The notes under the pieces were generated by a model, which saw only the letters and a list, made by a program, of their open reading frames with translations, searched no databases and was not told the DNA's origin. Source: Carettochelys insculpta (Eukaryota; Chordata; Testudines; Carettochelyidae). Taken from it: a DNA stretch of 64,000 nt. Made by a program: the position numbers and the translations under genes. Below, piece after piece: positions 56,848-64,000 of this stretch. The stretch is taken from the NCBI RefSeq assembly GCF_033958435.1, contig NC_134137.1, forward strand, positions 175,287,501-175,351,500. The letters are read 5' to 3'. Numbering within the stretch: position 1 is the first letter of the stretch; each line of letters begins with the position of its first letter.

Positions 56848-59298
56848 TGTTGAAAGATCCTTATCCTGAGGTGATTAATATGTCCCTGGCCATGGGCTGC
56901 GGTGTCTGTGTGGCTCTCCCCGCATCTTAACTAAATAGCCTTAGAAACCGAGCATTTAAAATAAGAATTCACACTGTTCTTAGTGGTGACTTTATTCCCC
57001 ATCAAACCCCATAAAAATTACACTAAATTTATAAAAAACTCACTTCAAAAACTGATTTTAAAACATTGTATAGTAATAGGGTAATACAAAGTATATAGGG
57101 TGACCGTTAGAGAGGTCAGTTATCATGAATATTTCTGAGCCTCATTAATATTTATGAGTTAAAGTTCAAAATTCTATTAGTTGATAGGTGGATTTTGGAT
57201 CACTAATGAATATGCAAAAGAGAATGTTACCTGGTTGCCGGGGCAACCAGGATGCGGACCTGAGCTGACAGGTTCTCAACCAGGTCCATAGCTGCTCTAT
57301 AAATTTGAGAGCAGACCCCAGGCCGAGTTAGTTGCACCAGGGCAGCTGACCAGATCAGACAAAGAAGAAGACACTAAAAGAGCTGATAATCACTTGAAGA
57401 AAGAAGATAGAAGAAAGAAGGTGACAAGCACCACTCTCAAGTGTCGCATCCCAGCATCGCGGGACGCCTACAGGAACTTTGGACTGAGCGCCCAGAGTCA
57501 TCGGCGTTGAGGGACCCGGAAGAGTTCCTGTCAGTCACCAGCTTAGAAGGCTCTGGTGTTTTTTACCAGAGGGTTTGTCCTGGCAGGTGACGCCGCCTCA
57601 CAAGCACGCGCCCTGCACAGGGACAAATCGCTGCAGCGGTCCGGCCCTTCCCCTCACTGACCATTGCCAGTGGCCGGAGACGGGAACCAAAGGCCGTTCA
57701 CCACAGGAGGTTTTTTTGTGTACCACGCCGGCCTTTTTTTCCTCCTGTTTTTCTATTTTCTCCTCTTTCTGTCAGGCCTTGCGCGGCGCCATAAAAGCGC
57801 GCCTGTGCTGGCCATCCTTGCCCAGCTCCCGTGCCAAGAGAACCTGCAGGCCTGGCGCCTGGACACAGAGCAGGAGAAAGAGGTATTAAAATACAGGTTA
57901 AACTAGAAGTAACTAAACTATTGTAAAACATAATAAGTAAATTAATGTGTATCTTTTACTGTTGCTGCTGCATATTTGCATGTTGTTATATGTGTTAAGT
58001 ATTAGTATAGAGAAATATAGAATATAGCATTGTTACAAATTTAAAGAGACAGCAGCACATTAAACGAGTGGACTGGGACTGCCCCAGATTCCACTTCATG
58101 TGACTTAGATTTTGTAACCCGAGCACACTAGATCTATTGTGAAGCACAGGGGGCTGGATTTTAAAAGTGAGCCAGAGAATAGTACATGCAACATAGTAGA
58201 ATAGAGAATTGTATTTGATGATATTGTATTGTATTACCCCTTTAAGGGGATAGAACTGACAGTGAACTAAACAGAGCTTATAATATTTAACTTTAAGATC
58301 TGCTCCCCGCTTTTTTCAAGAGGGAGGTTGAGCGACCAGAGAAAACCCAAAGAGGAAACTCCGGAGTAGTATTTCATTTTAAGATTTAACCCTTTAAGGG
58401 TAAGTAAGGTGCTGCAATAAAAGGCAATTCCAATAACAGGGAGTTGTCAAAATAGGCAGTACCAAAATAGGGGAAAACCCCCAGAGGGCAAACTCCGATT
58501 AAATAGAAACAGGGCTCTGCCATAAAAGGTAATCCCAACGACCAGGGAAACCCTTAAAGAGGAAAACCCCGAGGAACAGGATTGTGAGCCGAAAGCTCCA
58601 AATAAATTAAGATCTGCTCCCCCCTTTTTTCGAGAGGGAGGTTGAGCGACTGGAGAAAACCCCCAGAGGGCAAACTCCAGAGAATAGGGTTGAGAGCCAA
58701 GAGCTTTCCCCATACCTGCTTGTAGGGGGTAACACTCCACAGCAGGATATTTATTAATTAAAGCTCTGTATATTAATCATTTTCCTTTTCAGCACGCTAA
58801 GAAGAAGACAATGACAACCCCAGGATGTATCGTAAGTAGAAGGGGTTAAATAGTGTTACTGCCTGTTGCAGTTTTTGACACAATTCGAAGGCTCTGGTTT
58901 TAAGAAATAAATCCTTGTGCTAGACTAGTGGTGTGAGGGAAGAGTTTAGTTTGTAGATCTAGATCATTTAGTTATTATTTCTTTTATTTTGTTTTTCTTT
59001 TGTTTTTCCCTAAATAAACCTGTTTTGTTTTCACCTTTAAAAATCCTTGGTCCTTTCTTTCATGGGAGACCTCTGCTACGCAGCACCAGATCACACACCT
59101 GTAAACCCCATTGCGATTGGCCACCGTAGACACCGGCCAGAGTTGTGGGGTAAAACTCTGGGGGCACTCACTTAACACCTTCTTTGGCCTTAACAGGGTG
59201 CCCTGAAGCGGTACCATTCGAAAAATTTTCATTTTTACAAAATTTTCTGTCGTGCCTCAGTTTCCCCAATTGCACGACATAGCACCGCTTTGACTGTT
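56848..59298 (+). mobile_element. LTR-like element X, copy B (2.45 kb)
   Basis: It starts TGTTGAAAG, at the same base where similarity with copy A begins, and is flanked by AGTTAC at 56842-56847 and 59299-59304. A TATA box (57298-57303), two G+C-rich blocks shared with copy A, an A+T-rich middle, a set of modular repeats (58293-58680) and AATAAA at 59012-59017 are visible. There is no coding region. It could be one very long LTR, or an LTR plus a leader region; its ends TG...TT do not match the usual TG...CA, so the class stays open. Confidence 0.6.
58293..58680 (+). repeat. Modular repeats inside element X
   Basis: A 74-bp block starting TTAAGATCTGCTCCCC occurs at 58293-58366 and 58607-58680. 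Its 3' module (GAAAACCC..AGAGG..AACTCC) also occurs alone at 58471-58497 and 58545-58572. A second module (ATAAAAGG.AAT.CCAA) occurs near 58417 and 58518. Confidence 0.8.
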
Positions 59299-59304
59299 AG
59301 TTAC

Positions 59305-59444
59305 CAGTGTCCCTCTGGAAAATTACTTGAGATAAAGTACACACACACCCACATATGTCACATGTAGATTATACTCAAGTATCTAGACATGAAAGCAGCT
59401 GGACTTTTACTCAAGTAACTTTTTGGGTACTTTTTCCACCTCTG
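59305..59444 (-). mobile_element. hAT-type MITE, right half
   Basis: It ends GGGTACTTTTTCCACCTCTG, the complement of the left half's start. It contains AGCAGCTGGACTTTTACTC, the complement of the left half's AGTAAAAGTGCAGCTGC. Confidence 0.78.
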
Positions 59445-59559
59445 CCCAGGAGCAGTGAAAGGCAGCACCTGGGAACACTTCCACGGACCTATATTTCAAA
59501 CTTCCATGACAAAACCTGTAACTGAGGCTAACGCTTGCGCAGCATTCAATAAATTTGTA

Positions 59560-59884
59560 CAGGTTGGACCTCTCTAGTCTGGCACCCTCGGGACCTGACC
59601 AGTGCTGGATGAGAGAATTTGCTGGACCACAGGAGGTCAATACTGTCTAACAGCATTACTAGCACTTCCACTGCTTACTGGGCCCTTAGGAGACATTTGG
59701 GGGTAAATTTCAGCTAAATAACAGAACAGAACACTGAGAACCAGGACTGGTGACTGCATGGGACTTTATGGGACCCTGGGAATCTGGGCCACAGCCACAA
59801 TAAGTGAATATCCACGTAAACAAAATCATGACAGATTAGGGATGTTGCCAAACAGAGCGTGCCAAACTAGAGAGATTCAACCTG
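59560..59884. mobile_element. 325-bp TIR element
   Basis: The 25-bp ends CAGGTTGGACCTCTCTAGTC... and their inverted partner (starting CAGGTTGAATCTCTCTAG) match at 22 of 25 positions. The interior is non-coding. Target duplication is unclear. Confidence 0.8.
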
Positions 59885-60111
59885 TTTTCACTTTTTGCAG
59901 TGATTTGCTGACAGCCTTCTTTGAAGTAAATGATTCCACAGAATAGTGAAAAATAGCAATATCATATTTTTCAAACTTTTCTGCTAATTTTGCTCCAGTT
60001 TTTACACATACTTTTTCAGAATTTGATGTGGCTACGTCTAATGAGTTTTTCTTTATAACATAGATAGCTCATTTTCAAAGCCAAACCACAGTTGCACCAG
60101 CAAAACACCTG

Positions 60112-60417
60112 GGCTATGTCTACACTACCATGACCTGTCAAAAGAAGTTCTTCCAGAAGATATCTTCTGAAAAGACTTCTTTCGAAAGAGTACATCCGCA
60201 CACAGAAAAGTGGATGAAAACATCGATCCGCTCTTTCGATAGTGTCCACACAGCCCCCACCCTTTCAAAAGAACAGGTCAGGGATCAAAAAATCCAGTGC
60301 AATGAGGACTGCTCTTCTGAAAAAAGGGCCTGGAGAGCATCTACATCTACACGTTGCCAACATTTCAAAAGGGCCATGCTAACGGCCAAATAGGAGACTA
60401 CTAATGAGGTGCTGAAA
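60112..60417. mobile_element. MITE, right end unclear
   Basis: It begins GGGCTATGTCTACACTACC. It contains CTTCTTTCGAAAGAG-type palindromes and ACTAATGAGGTGCTG near its right side. Part of it (60268-60375) recurs at the end of the window. An (AT)n tract follows. Confidence 0.65.
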
Positions 60418-60444
60418 TAAATATATATATATATATATATATAA
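60418..60444. repeat. (AT)n microsatellite
   Basis: A simple run of about twelve AT units. Confidence 0.9.
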
Positions 60445-60525
60445 ATAGGTGTAATTATATCTTAATATGAGCAGGTATCTAAAATGTGATCATGAATAAA
60501 TGACTAAATTTTCTTGGGACCCTTG

Positions 60526-60794
60526 AACTGTGTCTACACTTGCATTCCTCTTCCAAAACAGTCATGTAAATGAGGGAAATCAAAAATGCAAATGATGTGC
60601 AGATTTACATATCTGGCACCTCATTTGCACATTCTTATTTCAAAATTACTTCTTTTTTATGGAAAGAAGGATTCTTTTGAAGATGGGGTTTACTTTACTT
60701 TCAAAAGAGCAGTGTCTACATTTGCATTTTTGATTTCCCTCATTTGCATGACTCTTTTGTCTTTGGAAAGAAGAATGCAAATGTAGACACAGCC
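60526..60794. mobile_element. 269-bp palindromic MITE with TTG target duplication
   Basis: It begins AACTGTGTCTACACTTGC and ends GCAAATGTAGACACAGCC, flanked by TTG on both sides (60523-60525 and 60795-60797). The arms share GAGGGAAATCAAAAATGCAAATG and its complement. Confidence 0.88.
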
Positions 60795-60797
60795 TTG

Positions 60798-61289
60798 AAG
60801 AGACACAGTCTTACAACCATCAGAGTGTTGTGAATTGGTCTGGACATGCCACTCCTGTCTGAACACATTGTATCTGTGCAATGTGCTACCGTATATCTAA
60901 GTCCACAATTGCCACTTTGGAAATGGCGCTTGAATCAGGAAATGGGCTTTGACAGAAAGCAAGTGATAAGCATGATAAGGATGTAGGCGAAACATCCCTG
61001 GGACCACTGGCGTGGCCGCCACATGCTAGTCCTCCAACTTGAGGTTTCCTTTAGGGGAGGAACCCTGCCACATATGACACCTCTCATCTATTTTTGCCTT
61101 CTCCTTGCGTCCAGGGAAACAAACAACTTTTTTTTTTTTAAAGCAACCAGAGTATTGAATGGACCAGCCGCCAATCCAGCTGCTTTTCCATTGGTACCTT
61201 TGGCTAAAGAACTGAGAAGCAGGAGCGAGACACTGGGGGTAAGGAACCAACCACCGACAGACACCTGCCAGAGCCGGGCTAAAACTTAA
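60798..61289. other. No gene seen
   Basis: Non-coding DNA with a T run at 61129-61139, leading into a CpG-rich segment. Confidence 0.5.
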
Positions 61290-61880
61290 GCTTTGCAAGG
61301 CGCCGGACGCCCAGGCAGAGCCGCCGCTGCTCAAGCTGGACCTCCTCGTGCAAGGGATAGCTGCAGACCCCTAGCGCAGGCCCTGTGCAGCCGGATGCAT
61401 GGCCAGAGAAGAGTATGTCTGTGCCACCAGAGGGTGTTTCCTGCACGCCCCCCTCCCTTCCAACCCCTCAGCGGGCTAATCTCTGCGCTGCTTCCAAGCC
61501 GCAAGGGATCTGCCCCACCAGTCATTACCTGGTGCTCCGTGGAACGCGTGGGTGGCCTCCCCGTGAGCTCCAGGGGTGACCTGCCAGGCAGGGCGCTGCG
61601 CGAGGAGGCGGGCGCGCTTCCGAGCCTCTTCTGGGCGCTGCTGCAGGGAGTCCCTGGCAGCCCGGCTGCGGGGAAGAGCGGGCTGGCAGCGTGCCCCTCC
61701 CTCAGGCATTTAGGCGAGCGGGGGCTGGCCGTGTCCCCGCCCTTCCAAGAGCGGTAGGGAGGCGCGGCTGTTGTCCCCCGTCCAGCGAGGGACGGAGAGG
61801 GAAGCAGCTCCCCACGGGCACACACCGCTCTCTGGCTGCGCAGGGGAGGGGACAGAGCGGTGAGAACGCCCCCACCCCCT
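61290..61880. promoter_or_regulatory. CpG-rich segment, possible CpG-island promoter
   Basis: G+C content and CpG density rise sharply here (for example around GGAGGCGGGCGCGC at about 61602 and GTGTCCCCGCCC at 61730), against a mostly CpG-poor, A+T-rich background. It has a CCGCCC-type GC box and a possible donor (CGGTGAGAAC) at about 61858. Overlapping frames on both strands are composition effects. It could be a promoter for B3GALT5 non-coding exons on the minus strand or for a gene beyond the window. Confidence 0.4.
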
Positions 61881-61959
61881 CTGTCAATCTCCCTCTGGCT
61901 CCTGAGAGTGACTGAATGGCCTGTGGCGAAGGGGGCGGGTGGGGCTTCAGCCTCCTGCC

Positions 61960-62280
61960 TTCCCTAAGTGCACCCTCCCCACCGCAGTCCCTCGCCCTGA
62001 GCCCCTCCTCACCTGCACCCTGACTCCAGCACCATCCCTCCCACAAACACACCTACTCCGCTCCCTGCCCTGAACCTCTCCTCACCTCCCCCCCATCTCC
62101 AGCACACCCACGCAAACACTCAGATCCCTGCCCTGGAGCCTTCCTCACATCTCCCAGCCCTGGCTCCGGCATTGTTCCATGTACCCGAGGCCCCTGCCCT
62201 GAGCCCCCAGGCCCCTGTCCTGACTCCTGCGCTCCCCTCATCCCTATCCCCTGCCCTGAGCTCCCTTCCTCCACTGCACT
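61960..62280. repeat. C-rich degenerate minisatellite
   Basis: The loose unit CCCTGCCCTGAGCCCC..CTCACCT..CC.CTCCAGCA recurs several times. It is similar in style to 19540-19930. Confidence 0.55.
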
Positions 62281-63892
62281 CTTAAATTGCAACCCTGCCA
62301 CCCAACTTTACATGCTGTGTCTTGAGCATTGTGTATGACTCACAACTGACATACACCTGTTGTAAAGAAAGCAGAATACCTGAACTGATAACACAGGCAT
62401 AAACTAAGAAATCAACATGCAGTTATTATCGGCTGAACATATAAATGCAGCTCCTACCATACAGCTCGTGCTGCTGGTACAAAGGTTTTGCTCTTTCTTC
62501 ATGCAGAAAGTACACACACCAACAGGCCAAACTTCCTTTCCAACTTTATCAATTCAATTATATAGCCTGACGGGGCTTGTTTTTATTTTTTGGTAACCCT
62601 CTTGCTTGGCCTTACATAGAACCTCTGAAAGTTTCTAAACATTTTTAACTGGATCTTACTCTGCAACAGGAGTTTCACACACTGTTAATGTAAAAGTTGC
62701 TCTTTACAACATACTGAGCTTTCTGTTTCTCACCAGCTCATTCTGAATAAGTATTCACAGCCTCAACTATGAAACTCTACTACCTCTTTACATGGCTGAC
62801 ATAACTTGTGGAAAGTTCTGCTTGAAGGGCTGTCTGATTCCTTCCATATCCACCTGTTGAAGAGCCCTGTCTACACCTGGTCTGCAATGCCACTGCTACT
62901 CAGAGTCCGAAACAAAATCAAACAAGACAGAGCCAAAATCATCCTAATTACACTAACCTGGCCAGGGTAAATTTGCTTCCCCAATCTCAGGAGTCTGCAA
63001 CCTGCAACTCTGATCTCAAAATGTTGGATAACAACTCCTAAGATTTGCAGTGCATTGTGGGATATATTTTATCTGTGTTTTGTTCATATTGCTAATAAAT
63101 TCTTGGTTTTGAAAAGGAAAAGGAAGCTTGTGGCATTCCTCCTGTGAAGGGACACATGCATTTTAAGAAAGAAAACTAAAACTAAGCGTGAAGTAAAATC
63201 GGCATAATTAAAGTAGGCTCAGAAGTGACAGTCAAGAAGACGGTGTTACAAGCACACATGTAATGTGTGAGGAAATAGAATATGTAAAGTTTGTGAACAT
63301 CCTGTGCTAAACATGTATCACATTACAAATCATTGTGCATGCACTGCTCTTAAAATAGGGGTTACAAGAAGTATGATTTGTTGTTATTTTTTAAGGACCG
63401 TCTCATATTCACATGTATTGCAGCTCTTGAATTATTGAGTTTTTACCAAATTTGAAAAAAACGGCTCTTCTTACTATTTCGGTTACCAACCCCTGCCCTA
63501 TTGGATTTATCTCACATCTTGTTCAGTCCTACAGCTACTGTATTTTCCCAACTTGCTGACTCAGGATTTGGGACATGATCTTCAGAGGGAACAAGCTACG
63601 GGTTCTTCTATCTGAGAAAAGTGCATGAGGTTTTCTTGAATAGCGGAAAGGATTCAACTAGAAAAGCTTACCTACAAAAATGGAAGAGATTTCACCACTG
63701 GTGCATTCAGCAGCATTTCTCCCTGCCTGTTCTTCTCGTCAAGATATTTTTTAGATTGCCAGGCATTTTACTGAGTTCCGTTAGAGTTCAGTGAAAGGTG
63801 TGAATGAAGCTATCATAGGTTTCCATTCCCTGTAGAGGGGTTTTCAATGTTTGCTTACCTCACAACTCCCCAGGTTCCCTAAGAGATTAATG
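62281..63892. other. No gene seen
   Basis: A+T-rich DNA with no frame longer than 60 codons of interest and no recognised repeat. A hAT-like phrase (GGTTACCAACCCCTGCCC) lies near 63481. Confidence 0.5.
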
Positions 63893-64000
63893 AAAGAACA
63901 GGTCAGGGATCAAAAAATCCAGTGCAATGAGGACTGCTCTTCTGAAAAAAGGGCCTGGAGAGCATCTATATCTACACTTGGCCAAAATTTCAAAAGGGCT
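63893..64000 (+). mobile_element. Partial MITE copy, runs off the window
   Basis: It matches 60268-60375 with about five differences over 108 bp. It begins at an internal position of that element, so this copy is truncated or rearranged on its left, and it continues past the window end. Confidence 0.75.

Noticed and set aside
61293..61825. Frames of 154 and 164 codons on opposite strands in the CpG-rich segment
   Set aside because: Both are composition-driven, overlap each other antisense and carry no domain; the segment is better described as CpG-rich non-coding DNA.

Overview
The window looks like nuclear DNA of a sauropsid vertebrate, most likely a turtle or close relative. The evidence is a single-exon B3GALT5-type gene in vertebrate style, 5'-truncated CR1 LINEs, Penelope-like elements, MIR relics, and a very high load of Harbinger-like and hAT-like DNA transposon relics. 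The species call is inference; nothing here is bacterial or viral in organisation, and there is no operon structure.

Only one host gene can be supported. It is the complete coding exon of a beta-1,3-galactosyltransferase 5-like enzyme on the minus strand at 40811-41767 (318 residues), with a splice acceptor directly before the ATG. A CpG-rich segment near 61.3-61.9 kb, about 19.5 kb upstream in the gene's orientation, is a possible promoter for it or for a gene outside the window.

The rest is transposon landscape. 0-10 kb: a palindromic MITE, a CR1 with a 710-bp Harbinger-type MITE nested inside it, a palindromic 32-bp-TIR element, and a second 711-bp MITE. 10-19 kb: a 2.0-kb TIR element containing a minisatellite, a Penelope-like hairpin insertion with a 12-bp target duplication, and a decayed Myb/SANT-like second ORF of a Harbinger element. 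19-35 kb: minisatellite-like C-rich DNA, more MITEs, a decayed Penelope relic, one copy of an LTR-like element (element X) followed by a Penelope relic with RT box and GIY-YIG domain, a third 710-bp MITE, and a LINE ORF2 C-terminal fragment. 35-46 kb: a hAT transposase pseudogene, hAT ends, B3GALT5, two LTR-like fragments in inverted orientation, and two palindromic MITEs. 46-55 kb: MIR, MITE, a second CR1 with an internal deletion, an LTR/gag-like retroelement relic, and a dead Harbinger element with a DDE transposase and a convergent Myb-like companion gene. 55-64 kb: more MITEs and a 2.45-kb copy of element X nested inside a hAT-type MITE.

The transposons act together only in the sense of parasitism. 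Many non-autonomous elements share the terminal core TGTCTACAC and 3-bp target duplications, so a small number of Harbinger-type transposases probably mobilised most of them. No undescribed host system is visible. The best leads are the Penelope-like hairpin insertion, the conserved ATGCTAATGAGG motif in the palindromic MITEs, and unclassified element X with its internal modular repeats.
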